A stretch of 64,000 nt of DNA, taken from assembly GCF_037325665.1 (NCBI RefSeq), contig NC_090259.1, forward strand, positions 37,197,323 through 37,261,322, in the 5' to 3' direction. The notes below the pieces were generated by a model, which worked only from the letters and a program-made list of their open reading frames with translations, did no database searches and was not told where the DNA came from. The DNA comes from Littorina saxatilis. Lineage: Eukaryota > Mollusca > Gastropoda > Littorinimorpha > Littorinidae. Positions 1-38,625 of the stretch are shown piece by piece. Within the stretch, counting starts at the first letter, position 1. Each line of letters begins with the position of its first letter. The position numbers were made by a program, and so were the translations under genes.

Positions 1-55
1 TGCGGTTCCAAAAACAGGAGGGGCCTTTAATTTCATAACCGCAGTGCCCCACTGC

Positions 56-234
56 GGGAACCTGGCCTGGTGACCACCTCTTGATAACGACCACCTGCAC
101 ATTACGACCACCCCAAAGAAACCTCGACAAGGTTATTTCCTAGTATATAAATCCCCTTTCCATAACAAGTAGCTGTCTGTATTGACCAATTTTAATGGGT
201 CCCTTTAGTGGTCGTTATAAACAGGTTCAACTGT
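56..234. mobile_element. short TIR-type repeat, GAACCTG...CAGGTTCAACTG family, copy 1
   Basis: Reads GGAACCTGGCC, then runs of GACCACC, and closes with ACAGGTTCAACTG. The ends are roughly inverted. Copies with the same 'gaccacc / ggtggtcg' body lie at 2692-2845, about 22938-23410 and 30216-30398, showing an interspersed MITE-like family. Confidence 0.6.
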
Positions 235-625
235 GTAATGTTTTTCAGTTGCATTTCAGTAACTCCAGTTACATTCTTACTGAAAATGAAAATATTTGTG
301 CGCATTTAAAAATGATTTCACAACAATCTTCAAAGAAAGCCGCTCACAACAGCAGAATAATTAGTCATCATCCCAAACAAAAGCACCTCACTTTCAGGTA
401 TATTCCGACACTCTCTCTTAATTTCCAGAACATTCACTCTGTTCCACTTGCCCTCAAACCTAAATAGTAAATCACAGTTTACATAGATTGTTTACAATCA
501 GTCACAAAGCCACTAGCTCTCGTCCTTTAAATGTAAAAAGTTTTGCAACATGAATATTCACTGAATTGTCATACATGTTCCAAACAATCCATGAATTCCC
601 TCTTTGCTGTTGTATCTTGCTGTCG

Positions 626-630
<5 letters not shown>

Positions 631-688
<58 letters not shown>
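631..688. repeat. (CA)n microsatellite
   Basis: Uninterrupted CA dinucleotide run just downstream of the UCK stop codon. Confidence 0.95.
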
Positions 689-692
<4 letters not shown>

Positions 693-868
693 AAAAGATG
701 ACACATACATCCTTTTCACCGCCAGACATATTGCCTGTGCATATCATTGACTTGTCAAACACCTTCATAAAATTCACAACGATCCCTGTTTCATGTTTTT
801 CGCTTTTTCTTTGTTTTCCTTTCGTAACACCATATTAAAAAGTCTCTGAGCGCATGCCTTGACAGCTG

Positions 869-9416
<8,548 letters not shown>

Positions 9417-11517
9417 CTTTGTTGCTGGATGTCGCAATAGTATTAGGCGACGAGAAGTACTAAACAAGAACCCTGTAGCCCTATAGCAGATTAGGAGCAT
9501 AATAAATCGTTCAGGTAACCCGCAAAACTGCCCGTTAACAGTTGGCACGTGTTTCTGATATTACATCAGATTCACTATGTTTCCGTATACCCTTGTTTTC
9601 GGTATGTCGTTATACGGTTTCATTTCTGCTATCAACAGAGATTGCAAATAAAATCTTCTCGGCATTCTGAATGCAATATATAAATATTAGGAATACCAGC
9701 ATATTTTTGAAAGACATTTTTTTTATGGGAAAGGTGTGCATGTGTATCTGGCCTCGGGTGAAAAATTCTAGCCGGAAAAGGTTGGACATAAGCTGACCAT
9801 ACAATTGCCAGTTCCAGTTTTCGATAATTTTACAAAAAGAGGAACAGTGAACGAGGCGAAACGAAGGCTTGAGTCACCGATGAATGTTGTATCATAATTT
9901 TTGTAGGGTTGCCAAGTATCTTAATCACGATTTCAGCAGTTTTTGCATTTCCTAGCATGAAGGTATGTATGTGTCGTACTTTTCTTTTTCAATATTAGTA
10001 TTGTAAATGCTATCTGAAACGTATCTGAAATACTGATCGAGGTACCTCGTCAAAATTGGGCTTCCCCATTTTGCCAACATTGATTGACAGTTCTGATACA
10101 AACCTCTTCAGGAAGTCATATTTGGGTGGACGTAAATGTCTTGAAATGATAAATTAATGTCTTTACAATACCTTCATTGATGTATGCCTTGTCACGTATC
10201 CACAATGACAAACAGAAAACACGGACCCTCCATACCCATAACTAAAACTACGTGAGTGTGTGTGTGTGACTGACTGTGACAGTGAAACAACATATAAATT
10301 GTTGAATTTCATATTTAGTAGCCCCCTAATGAAAAGTTATTTGTGAATTACATTGCTTTTTCCTTCATTCATGGTATAGTATTTGATTCAATTATACCAT
10401 GGTTTTACTGTCATCCAGATGGGCATGCAGGTTCTGAACCATATAAATTATAATGCACGCATGCAGTCCCTCATTTCTCAGAGGTGAGAAATGGCGAGTG
10501 AAGCTAGGAAGAAGCGTTTCATGGGGACCGCCGTGAGGAAAAATAGTGTTTGGTGAGAGTAGGCACCTGTGGAGGTGCTCCCTACACACAAAAACATGGC
10601 GCCCGAACAGCTGCCAATCCCATTGGCTGTTCATATATATCTATATATAAAAATGTGTGTCCGCGATGCACGCCCAAGGTTCTCGATGGATCTGTTTCAA
10701 ATTTGGTGGGCATATTCAGGTAGACCCCGGACACAACCTGCTCGATGAGATATTTCAACACGTGCTCTCAGCGCGCAGCGCTGAACCGATTTGGGTTTTT
10801 CTCTGGATCCATTCCCAGTAACTCTTCCTTATCTTCTCCAGTGTTTTCAGCGTTTATCTCGCTTCCTTCGTGTGGCGTCAATCCATATTCCCGTTTCTAT
10901 TTTTAGAAGGTCACTGTCGACAACGCTCAATCCATATTCCCGTTATACTATTTTTACTCTTCTCCAGTGTTTTGCGCGTTTATCTCCCTTCGTGCGGTGC
11001 GCTGGCGAAGCCGGCGTACACCCGGCAAAGCCGGGTCCCCGGCGCAGCCGGGTATTTGGCTCGACTTCTTCCCGGCGAAGCCGTACCCGGCGAAGCGGGT
11101 ATTCATCTAGTATTTATATATGTCTCATTAGCTGTTCACCGACAAGTGCAGACAACTCTTTCAGTATCCACTAACTGTTTAATTTTTGCCTGGCTAGCAC
11201 AAAATCGTTTCACACCCTCACTGTCTTGTAAAGCAAGGGGCTAGCGGCAAGCAATTCTTCCCTGTATGAAACGGGCGTCGGGTCTCTATAGATCTCTCCA
11301 TCAGTCCATGCTCTCTGAGTCTGAGTGGCATATTATATACTCAAGGTTGAGACCTCAGGAAATCACATCACACAAAGCATGAACACTTATTATTTAATGA
11401 GAGATTTCCCTTCAGGAACATCATGCCCATGTCGAGTAATGATCGTAATTTGTTGTATACATGAATATATATGCGTGTATGTGCGCATACATACTTAGGG
11501 TCTGCCTCTTTAGACTC

Positions 11518-11550
<33 letters not shown>

Positions 11551-11915
11551 CTTAGATAATTGTTTTCTGTGTAATAGGTCAAGTGAGAGGTCTTGTACCG
11601 ATTTTTAAGAATGCATCAGAAGCTTTACAAAATGTCAAAACACAAGTAACAGTGACATTCTATTTCAAAACTCCATATTGACACGTATCTTGTTTTCCAA
11701 GTCATTTCTCCATTCATTGATAAGTTCTGCAAAAAAATGTCCTGTTCTTTTAGGGCCTACTTTGATTAGCTTTTGTAAGGTCTTGTTCTTAGAAGTAAAT
11801 CAGATGGGCCGCTATGCATAGCTATAACTTTAAGAGTGATTACAAATAAAATGAAGAACGGTCTCGGTCTGAATTGTATGATGACTAGATAAGACAAAGT
11901 ATTTCTCTATCATGC
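9417..11915. other. divergent intergenic region between UCK and TRAF-a
   Basis: Separates the start codons of two genes pointing away from each other and must hold both promoters. No TATA box or other core element could be assigned by eye. Contains a Helitron derivative (10640-11111) and a short GT run (11521-11550). Confidence 0.5.
10640..11111 (+). mobile_element. non-autonomous Helitron
   Basis: 5' end TCTATATATAAAAATG preceded by A and 3' end CTAGT followed by A/T-rich host DNA. Just before the 3' terminus lie several GC-rich hairpin words (cccggcgaagcc, cgaagcgggt), the expected Helitron 3' structure. No terminal inverted repeats, and no Rep/helicase ORF in 472 bp. A second 3' end of the same kind is at about 19030-19060. 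Confidence 0.75.
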
Positions 11916-11959
11916 AGGTCATTGTAAAGTAGAACCAGTGACACATCACCGCGGTTCCC

Positions 11960-29582
<17,623 letters not shown>

Positions 29583-30215
29583 CTAGACGGCCGTGTAGGT
29601 ATTTCTTCATCTTCGTAAGAAACTGTCCACATTTTATTAACCTTTTTTTTTTTACTGTTTTTAAAATTTGAGGCATTGCTATTTTTAGAATTTCAGCACT
29701 TGTACAGAGTTAGACACTGGGTATGCTTTTTAAATAAGACACATCTTTTGGGGATTCTTTATCTCACTCTTTTTCTTGAATGCTTCTCAATGGTGGGGGT
29801 ATGATTCAATTAAATTCAATACAAGTTACAACTTTATTATCTGAATGTGGCACATACAGAAATGTGTCTTTTGGCTTGTACACAAAGATTACATCATGTC
29901 AAAATCATAGCTTAGTTCACTGTGGTGTACGCTTCTTTCTTGCAGAGTTTTTGACTTGAACAAAATGACTCAGTTTTCGAAAGGGTGTGCTTTTTAATAA
30001 CAAGACATGTCTTTTGAAGATTCCTTGTCTCGCTCTTTTTCTGTAATGCTTCTCACTGGTGAGCGGATCAACTAGCTAAGCCAAGTTTTTAGCTTCACTG
30101 TCTTAGAATTTTTGTTGAAAAAAAAGTTTCAGCACAACTATTTGGAGGGAATCTTCCTCTTTCTTCCGGTTTTTTCTTTTCTTGGATCCTTTACTTTGAC
30201 AGATAGGTGAAACAG

Positions 30216-30398
30216 GAACAGTGGAACCTGTCTGTAGTGACCAGCCAAGGGACCGACTAAAAGTGGTCTTTATGGACAGGTGGTCACTATGGAAAGGTGA
30301 ATTACAGAGAGAAAAAGCCCGTCGGGGACCCTTTTTTGGTGGTCGTTTTGGACAGTTGGTCGTTCTCAAGAGGTGGTCGCTAGGGCAGGTTCGACTGT
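30216..30398. mobile_element. CAGTTGAACC-family repeat, copy near TRAF-a 3' end
   Basis: Begins ACAGTGGAACCTGTCTG and ends GGCAGGTTCGACTGTA, with inverted ends. The interior has 'gtggtcttta tggacaggtgg' and 'ggtggtcg' repeats. Confidence 0.7.
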
Positions 30399-31825
30399 AT
30401 TGGATTAAACAAGGTTCTATTCACGTGTCGTATATCATGATACAGTAGTAATAGGAATGACAAGTAAGGACACAAACTCAAGCAAAAGCTTACATGAAAC
30501 AGGTATTGTGGTATGGCACTTTCTCAAAACACTTTGATACATCATTGCAAAAAGCTGTGTTCAAAGGTCCGGCTCTTACATTTGACGTCATTACGCAATT
30601 GCTCTGTGAAACTCCCTGCCTCGACTTAATTGTTTTCTCCCCTATCTTTGCTTTCTTTGGGGGAAGATTCAGGCTGAAACAATGACGATTATTTGATGCG
30701 TGCGTTGAATAAATGACATAGAACGGTTTTCACAGAGAAATGCAGAGCAGACAAGGACTTGTTGATGTTGATTGATGTTTCATAGGAATTCTGCGTGACA
30801 TGCCAGCTTGCTTCTGTAGGAACAGACCCTCCCCCCAAAATCTTAAGAAAATCCTCCTTAAAAAGGAGGGAGTCTAAAAATAGGGGTAAATTCACAGAGG
30901 TTATGAACATAAAATATGAGAAACAAAAATAATAACCAGCAAGCAGATGAACAAGCAAACAGAATGCAGGGACATTTTTTTTTTCTTCGAATCAACCATG
31001 CAGTTACCATTAAACATTTTACAAGTGGTAGAAACACATTCTTTTCATTTGTTGTTGTTGATGTTGATGTTGTTGTTGCCATGGACCATGAGATGCCACG
31101 TAACACTTTGGTCACTGGAGATCATGAAATCCTTAAATTGTATTATAATTGCAACAGACATTGGTACTGCCTGGGATGTAACGGGAAAAAATAATAGTAC
31201 ATGCACATATGTACTGAAAAGCATCCGCTCACAATTACAGTGAAACTGCGGGCTTTGTAAATGTAGAACAGATTCACAGAATTTGATGCTGACAATTGTT
31301 TAAGACAGTTACGATTTTATTTGAGACTTATTTTTTTCTTTTTTTGTGTGTATTCGTTACAATACAAATGAATTAGCGAATTAAAGAATGTTGTTGGGAT
31401 AATGTTACTGGTGGTACATGTATTACAATTATTGGAGATTTGTAGACATTGCCTTTGTTGAAAGAGTATTGTCTACTGCAGAGTTGGTTGTCTTGTGTAT
31501 TTGATTCTTTCATTTTGTAATCAGAAGAAAGCCTCAGTTACAGTTACCATGGTCACTCAATTACTGTTGAACAAGCAAAATGTTCAGGTTTCAAGAATAA
31601 TTGGTATGTGAATGGGATTTCCTTTATTACCTCTACAAGTGTATCTACAAGAGACATTTGCTGTGGATCATTTTTGTGAAGAAGAAGCAAGACTGGTAGA
31701 TATGTATCCATGGATTTGATTGTGAGCTTCAGCTTGTTTTTGTTGAGTTGCTCAGAAGGGATTTTAAGAATATTTTGGTAAGAGTAAACATTGTAGTGCT
31801 TTGCCTTCCCTTTATACTGTTAGCT

Positions 31826-31925
31826 AATTGAAGATAATAATAATAATAGTAATAATAAAGATAGCTTATATAGCGCCGCTTCACAAATTTAACTATGCTC
31901 TTAGCGCTGTACATCGAGATATAAC
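31826..31925 (-). mobile_element. short SINE-type fragment
   Basis: A (TAA)n run followed by 'agcttatatagcgccgc...gcgctgtac', wording similar to the family 2 SINE tail at 21430-21490. Confidence 0.4.
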
Positions 31926-32289
31926 AATTTCAATAATATAAATACAAAGATGATATTATCATAATACACATTTACAAATATCACTCACGTGCATACATCC
32001 TCGTGCACACCACGCGCATACACACTCCCACTCATTAGCAAGTGCTTCCATCCCCCTGCCACTGAGATGTTCATATACATAAATATGATAAATACAGGGG
32101 AACCCTGCTGTGAGGACTGCCAAAAGAATAATAGATTAAATCATGTCTTTCTTCTTCTTCTTGTCGATCACACGTCCATACTGTTTGACAGGACAGCGAG
32201 ACAAAATCATGTCTTTATAGGAGGAGTCGAAAAAGGGAGATAAGTTTAGACATAATGAACATAACATGAACAAGAGTCGAAGCCTTCAA

Positions 32290-32985
32290 GGCTCACGTAA
32301 GAAATCGACAAACAGTAACACAAACTCAATCACTCCGTGACACATACACACACACAGTAAGCATAGGTGACACGGTGCAAGAGTGCGAGACAGACACTAG
32401 ATCTAGTGTCTGTCTGTAGCCTACTTACGGGGACACGACTGCCAGATGGCCAGATCGACACTGCGCTTTCGACAGCGCTTCCTCGCGCAGACACTGGAAA
32501 CACGCTGTGCAGATTAACCTGTAGGAAATCGCCTTTGGCATCTTCTTTATCTATTTTTCTGGAGCTACGAAGCCGAACAATGTGAAATCGTCTTCTCCGA
32601 ATCGGCGAACTGCAGCTCGGTGATAACTGTATCTATACCACAATCCTTCACGCAATCTGACCTAACCTTGACCCCTGACCTGGTCTACATACCACACATG
32701 ACACAAACCAGTCAGCTGTTTTTACCCCCCCCCCCCCCCAAAAACCCCCCACCACCCGTTTTCTTTGGATACACACTTTAAACTACATACGTGCCGACGA
32801 AATGTCGATCATTGCTTCAATACTTTGAAGCTGTTGCTTGAATAATAACCAGGTAAAATTAGTATTTCGGTGTTCAGTCAAATGTTAAAGTTTCTACCAC
32901 AGACATACATACATATGCACGCACGCACGCACGCACGCACAGACAGACAAAAGTTAGCATCGCATAGGCTACACTTACGTGAGCC
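32290..32985 (-). mobile_element. GGCTCACGTAAG element, copy 2
   Basis: Reverse copy of 12198-12656, 696 bp, with identical 12-bp inverted ends and matching flanks 'gaagcc(ttcaag)'. Contains poly-C (32727-32738) and 'gcacgcacgcacgcac' tracts. Confidence 0.72.
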
Positions 32986-33524
32986 AAAAATCAAGTTCTG
33001 AAAAAGAGGGGGGGGGGGGGGGGGGGGATTGGAAGGGATGTCTTAAATTTGGGATTGTGGGTAACGTTTTGGGATGCAACTGTCTACTTCTTGTCGCTGA
33101 AGTGTTCATGTGCAATTTGGAATGGTATTTTGTGTTTTTCTACTGGGTTGATTTACGAATGCACGTGTACCAAAAACGCGCTGAATATTCCACTGCCAGA
33201 ACGAAGAGCCAAAACATGAAAAGTTCAGCTTTCATTAGTAATGCTTCGTAGCTTTTTCCTGTTGTCGTTGGTGTTCAGAATGCAGCACCCTGGACACAAG
33301 CACACAGTAATCAAATTGTAATGTCTCCATGGAACATTGGATTTCTCTTCTTTCAGCCGTGTGACTTCCGAGGTCGACTCAAAGTCATATTTAGGCGGCT
33401 GGCCAAGACTGCAAAAGGGTGCATGTCTGTGTGGATTCATTCGTAAAAAGTAAGAACAATTCTAACTAAAATGGATCAATACATGCATAAAGGTTATTTG
33501 CATCGTTGACTAAGTTATGTCATG

Positions 33525-33786
33525 TGTGACCCTCCACCACGAAACGAGTCACATGTCAGTCACCTTTGCATGATTTTCATATTTTTACATTTTCCTAAAG
33601 AGTTTTTTATGCTCTATCCAGTGGTGAAAACCGTTTCAGAAAAGAGCGAAAACTGTTTGAGTTATAAGCCTGTGACTATTGGTGACCCTCACACTGTTAC
33701 CAGACACTCCCGGACTTATATTAAATTAAGCCTAGCGCAGAACAGCGCGAGGTGACATGTGACTCATTTCGTGGTGGAGGGTCACA
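33525..33786. mobile_element. MITE with 34-bp inverted ends TGTGACCCTCCACCACG
   Basis: The first and last 34 bases are inverted repeats with one mismatch (TGTGACCCTCCACCACGAAA...). 262 bp, non-coding. No clear target duplication could be chosen. It is followed directly by a half-copy of the palindrome family at 63351-63494. Confidence 0.82.
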
Positions 33787-34128
33787 TTTGATACAGATTT
33801 TGACAGTCATTGTTCCCCTCGACTGCTAACGCGTTCTTAAAGAATAATGGCTTTATGTGTAAATCTTTGTCAAATGTGAATTTGTGTCAAAATGTCATTA
33901 TGTCAATGATGGAAATAACGTGTAATATCCAAGAGTGCAAACCATAGGGAGAGGGAAAATGTTTGACGGCCACACATCCAAGCGTTTTTGTTTGTATTTT
34001 ACTCGAGAGTGATAAACACATGCTTGTGTAAATTTAGCAGCTTGTTGAGGATGAAATAATACACTGTATAAAGTTATCTGACAGTGAATAGACGATTTTC
34101 AAAAATAACTGTGTGAGGATTATCACTA

Positions 34129-34324
34129 TCAGCGGTCTGGAAGATTAAGAGCCCCTGTATCAGGACAAGGTTTTCACAACATCCGGAGTATGCATGCTTC
34201 TCCCTTCCGATTGGCTGTATCCTGCGATACGGAAGTGTGGAATATGCTCCTTATGTTGTGAAAACCTTGTCCAAGGTTTCTTACTTTGTCTCTTACTTGT
34301 CGCTTACTCTTCCAGACCGCTGAA
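34129..34324. mobile_element. foldback element (AGCGGTCTGGAAGA arms)
   Basis: AGCGGTCTGGAAGA pairs with TCTTCCAGACCGCT. Inside, GACAAGGTTTTCACAACAT pairs with ATGTTGTGAAAACCTTGTC. The arms are interrupted but span most of the 196 bp, so a hairpin of the whole unit is possible. Confidence 0.75.
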
Positions 34325-34871
34325 AACCCTGACAAGAGTTATTTCCACAACACATCTATTAACACATGCCTACACCTTGGAATGCCGGTTTGACGAGAAC
34401 AAACCAGGAGAGCATCAGCACACATGTTTTGCCTTCATACTGTATCTGTAACCTCTGAATAAGATGTTCTTTGTTTGACATCATGTTCTGTACATGTTCC
34501 CGGATTGCTTTCGTGTTCCGTTAAAATTTCAGCAAGATTTCTTGTATTTCACCATCAAGTGTTTCTTTTTCCAAGGCAACACTGGGTTTTTCGGTTAGTA
34601 GATTTATGCTTTGAAGACAACAGGCAAGACAAATATGTTTCTATTTTTTTGTCACAGGTTCAAACTCTCAGAAAAACCAGTAGGTATGTGTGTGCTGGGT
34701 GTAGATGAATAATTCAATCTCTTTTCAGTGAGAAAGAATCATTCAAGCAAAAAAGACAATTCACTTTGGCTTACAAATGAAAAGGGAGAGAGAGAAAGTG
34801 CATGAAGAAGTGGCAAGGTTTTAGTGGATTTTGTTAAGTGAAAAAGCGAGGAAATATTTCATACGCACTGG

Positions 34872-35484
34872 CTATACGCACTCGGAGTGTATACAGGGGT
34901 CAGAATCTTGTATAACACTCCGGCGTTAACTTCCGGTCGCGAAGCAAATTTGCCATTCAACACCACTTTGTGACAGGAACGCTGAGCAGTTGATTATAAG
35001 GGTACAAAGAAAGGAAAACAATCTGATGCTCCACGGCCTTTGCTGTAACGTAGATTACATTCTCGAGGTGCACTTGAAAGACCAGACCGCATCGACACTC
35101 GGAGCGTCATTCGACGCCATTTTGCAAAGGAACGCTTCACTTTCGATTCATGGTATCAAAGTACGCTGGGAAACAAACACAGACAAAAACAAACACACAC
35201 ACAAAACTGATGCTTCACAGCAGTTTATTGTCGGAGTTTGGAACATCTTGGAGTGTGTTTCGACCTAGAAACGATGTATTCTATGTGAATGTACATTATT
35301 TACCAACCCTCGACACTCCGTAAAAGAGATAGCGGAAGTCCATACGTCAGACTGATTTTTCATTGGCTACTTCCTAACGACTTGTTTGGGGGCATTTCAT
35401 TGGCTACAGATTTGTAACAGAGCTTTTCATTGTCGGAGTGTATACAGACCCATCGATTCTTTATACACTTGGAGTGGGTATAGC
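34872..35484. mobile_element. TIR element with GCTATAC(G/C)CACTC ends
   Basis: Left end GCTATACGCACTCGGAGTG; reverse complement of the right end GCTATACCCACTCCAAGTG. Additional inner words (tcggagtgtatacag) occur at both ends. 613 bp, non-coding. Confidence 0.65.
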
Positions 35485-35946
35485 TTTTGCCTGTTTCTTA
35501 TATGTTTTGAACAAGGAGAAGAATGAATGTTTTTCCCAGCTGCAGCAAGCTATCGTGTAACCACAAGTGCTGTTACTTTTCATGCAATAATTCATATGTG
35601 GTCCAAAAATATGGCATCTGACATTTGTATGATTGGTTCTAGAGAGAAGAATTGCAATTTGAAAATATACATGTATTTGAAATGTATTTCTCAGTAAAAA
35701 AAAAAGAAAAAAAGACGTACGTATACATGTACACGGTCCTAAAAATTGTAATGTTTTCAGATTGTTGTGGTCTTAAAAGGGGGGCCCCACTGTAGCATAT
35801 GATGAAACCTCCGTCAAATGTACAAGACCATTGCTTTCGCCAACACATTGCTGCAGTATGCTGTTGTACATAGTCCTGGTATACACAAACTTTCTGTCCT
35901 GTAAATTGTGCAATAATGATGAATGACCCTGTGCAGCAGAAAAGAC

Positions 35947-36024
35947 ATGAATACATTTTCCGTCACTGTGGTTACTGGTGGAATTTATGAATACATTTTC
36001 TGTCACTATAGTTACTGGTGACAT
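35947..36024. repeat. imperfect tandem duplication (about 43 bp)
   Basis: 'tgaatacattttc(c/t)gtcact...gttactggtg' appears twice in a row with a few substitutions. Confidence 0.8.
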
Positions 36025-36746
36025 TTCTGTGATGCTCCGGATTGGACAAAAGTTTTCGTTTTGTGTTTTTGAGGTGACTTATTTCTGATTTTCTTACGGC
36101 TCGCCAGCTCTTGTTGTACAGTCTTGCCTAGAGTTCGGTTGTAGGGTTAATGCTTGGTAGTTCTGCCACCTTGGTTCACGGCTATGATGCGAGGTCTTTA
36201 TACTTTGTAGCAAATCAGCTTACCTGTTGCAAAAACTACGACATTGGCGGCAATGACCTACCCCTAATTGTTTGCCCTGGATCCTAATTTTGTTGTTGAA
36301 TGTTTGCTTCAGCCATTAAAAGGTACAATCCTTTCCAAGTGTATCATCATGTTCACCACCTCAGATCCGTCGTATGTACACATGCCAAAACTTAAGTGCG
36401 GCCGATTTTCGTGTCATGTGATTTTTTTCTTGAATTAATTTAGCAGCTTGACGTAGACGTATCTTCTGCACAGGAAGCAGCCAAGCTGTTCATTTATGGT
36501 AAGTGACCAAGTGGAGGGATGGTCGCATCCCATGTTAAAAGAAAGCCTGGCAAGATCTGAGATGGGGAGCCAAACTGTTGACATGGGAAGGGGTGTGTCT
36601 ACAATAATAGCTTGGTTACATCATCCTGCATGTTTTGTTTGTCAGTTTGGTGCATGGGCAATGGTTGATTGGAAATGCTTGTAACCAAATTGTGACTGAG
36701 CGTGGTGTGAAAAAATAGTGCTTTTAAATCTGCTACATTTATCACA

Positions 36747-36849
36747 TGCACACACACACACACAAACACACACACAGGCATGCATGTACACACACTAACA
36801 CACACACACCACCACCACCACCACTACTTCTCATGTGATTTACAAACAG

Positions 36850-36884
<35 letters not shown>

Positions 36885-36900
36885 TTGCATGCACACACAG
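36747..36900. repeat. CA-rich low-complexity tract
   Basis: Broken CA/CACC repeats. Confidence 0.8.
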
Positions 36901-37010
36901 ACATCATTATGCTTGCATTGTAATAGCTCACCCTGTTGTGTTGTTTTGGCCTTGGTTTCTAAATTTCTTCAGTTGTAAATGTTAAGCAACACTTAAGTCT
37001 TCATGCCCGT

Positions 37011-37256
37011 TGTCACGAACTGAAAACTCTGCCTGAACAATCCTTCTCATTGCGGTCAATGCGCATGCGCTAACATGGGGAGATTAATCGGGTCGTGAAC
37101 AACCTAACCCTAACCCTTACCCTTACCCTAATCCTAACCCTAACCCTAACCCATGGTTCGATCGGTCAAAGGGTCGCATTTTTTAAGTCCAAGATTGGCG
37201 CATGTGCATTTACCGCAATGAGAAGGATCGTTCAGCAGAGGTTTCAGTTCGTGACA
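37011..37256. mobile_element. MITE with central telomere-like (CCCTAA)n
   Basis: Inverted arms of about 58 bp: TGTCACGAACTGAAAACTC... on the left and ...GTTTCAGTTCGTGACA on the right, including the shared TTCTCATTGCGGT. Between them, 37102-37152 is a CCCTAA/CCCTTA array, the metazoan telomere repeat and near variants. Confidence 0.85.
37102..37152. repeat. interstitial telomere-like array (CCCTAA)n
   Basis: About eight hexamers, mostly CCCTAA with CCCTTA and CCTAAT variants, centred between the MITE arms. Confidence 0.9.
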
Positions 37257-37299
37257 CCGGTCTGAGATGTACTTAACATAATTATTTGTTCGCTATATT

Positions 37300-38290
37300 T
37301 TTTGGAATTATAGGATGTGTTTTCCAAAATAGTAATACTTAAATTTCGTTGGTGTATTCTGTCAGATGATTATTTGAATTTTGTTTGGCTCTTTTTTGCG
37401 GTACTACTTGTCTCCGAAAACCTCCTCAGAAATTAAGAAAATTCGTCCTTAGATCGTGTTTTGTTAAATATTTGTTTTAAATCATAACTTATATCTGCAA
37501 CTTTCACAGTTCACGGCTTTATTTTCGTGTTTGTGAAAGGATTAACGAAGGAGCGAAAGCACTAATCACATGACGTCATCAATACTTGTGCTTTCGAGTA
37601 ACAAGAGTTACTTCCCTTGCATTAAAATCGATGCAGCGACTTTGTCGAAAATCCGGCTCTAAACACAAAAATAAGGGTGCAAATAGCATGAATCAGGCAT
37701 GACTTCTAATAGATATATGTCAAAAACTTCAATTTGAAGTTAGATTTAGTCATTTTAGATGGGGTTTGGGGGGGTTTTCAGAGTCAAGTAGTACCCCTTT
37801 TTTGTTGTTGTTTTGTTTAAGGATGCGTCGGAGATGCGTTGCCAACCCATACATTTTGTAGAAGTGTGTTCTGTGAGAAGATGATTATTTGAATTTTGTT
37901 TGCCTCATATCTGTTCTTGTTTTGTTTTAGGATGGGTTGTCCACAATGGTAATAACAAATGATGGTAGAAATGTGTGCTGTCATAAGATTATTAGAATTT
38001 TATTTGACTGATTTTTATATTTTTTTTTAGGATTCTTTGTCCAAATTGGAATGATACAACTTTTCATCAATGTGTGTTCTGTCATAAGATGATTATTTGA
38101 ATTTTGTTTACCTCATTTCGTTTTTTGTTTGTTATAGGTAACAATGGTGGTACACAAATATTGTAGAAATGTGTGCTGTCATGAGATGATTATTTGAATG
38201 CGTTTGCCTCATTGTTTTGTGTCCACAATGGCAATACACCAATTTGGTCAAATTTGTTGTCATAAAATGGTGAATTAGATGACAAAAATT
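37300..38290. repeat. decayed ~100-bp tandem satellite
   Basis: The words 'gtgtg(t/c)tctgtcataagatgattatttgaattttgtttgcctcat' and 'ttttaggatg.gttgtcca.aatggtaata' alternate about six times with much divergence. The array is split by an element at about 37397-37797. Confidence 0.7.
37397..37797. mobile_element. TIR element inside the satellite
   Basis: Left GGTACTACTTGTCTCCGAAAA and right (reverse complement) GGTACTACTTGACTCTGAAAA are inverted with few differences. About 400 bp, interrupting two satellite monomers. Confidence 0.7.
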
Positions 38291-38464
38291 GGAACAAATG
38301 TTCTCTTCTTTTCGCATGTATAGTTGACATAGTATGTAGAAAAAAATCTGGCTTATGTTCCTGAAATATCATGGGATGCTGTTAACTTTTCTTGTAGTCT
38401 CTTTGTACTTTTTTTATTTTTTATAGTTAGCAGGCTTTCATTACAATGCCACTGCCAATGAATG

Positions 38465-38625
38465 GTCAAGATAATGCACTAACTACAGGTCAAGATAATG
38501 CACTAACTACAGGTCAAGGTCAAGATAATGCACTAACTACAGGTCAAGATAATGCACTAACTACAGGTCAAGATAATGCACTAACTACAGGTCAAGATAA
38601 TCATAATGCACTGACTACAGAACAA
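38465..38625. repeat. 24-bp tandem repeat (GGTCAAGATAATGCACTAACTACA)
   Basis: About six units, one with an extra GGTCAA and the last with an inserted 'tcat'. No unique spacers. Confidence 0.92.

Larger units (their letters stand above)
1..868. other. 3' flank of UCK
   Basis: Contains a CAGTTGAACC-family repeat (about 56-234) and a CA microsatellite (about 631-688). No polyadenylation signal could be placed with confidence and no further gene was seen. Confidence 0.5.

Noticed and set aside
30916-31243. Two overlapping ~95-codon ORFs
   Set aside because: Low-complexity A/T-rich sequence with a GTTGTTGATGTT run; no family resemblance.
37102-37152. Chromosome end or fusion point
   Set aside because: Only about 50 bp of CCCTAA repeats, enclosed by MITE arms and followed by ordinary sequence on both sides.
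38465-38625. Possible CRISPR-like repeats
   Set aside because: 24-bp units are directly adjacent without unique spacers, in an animal genome.
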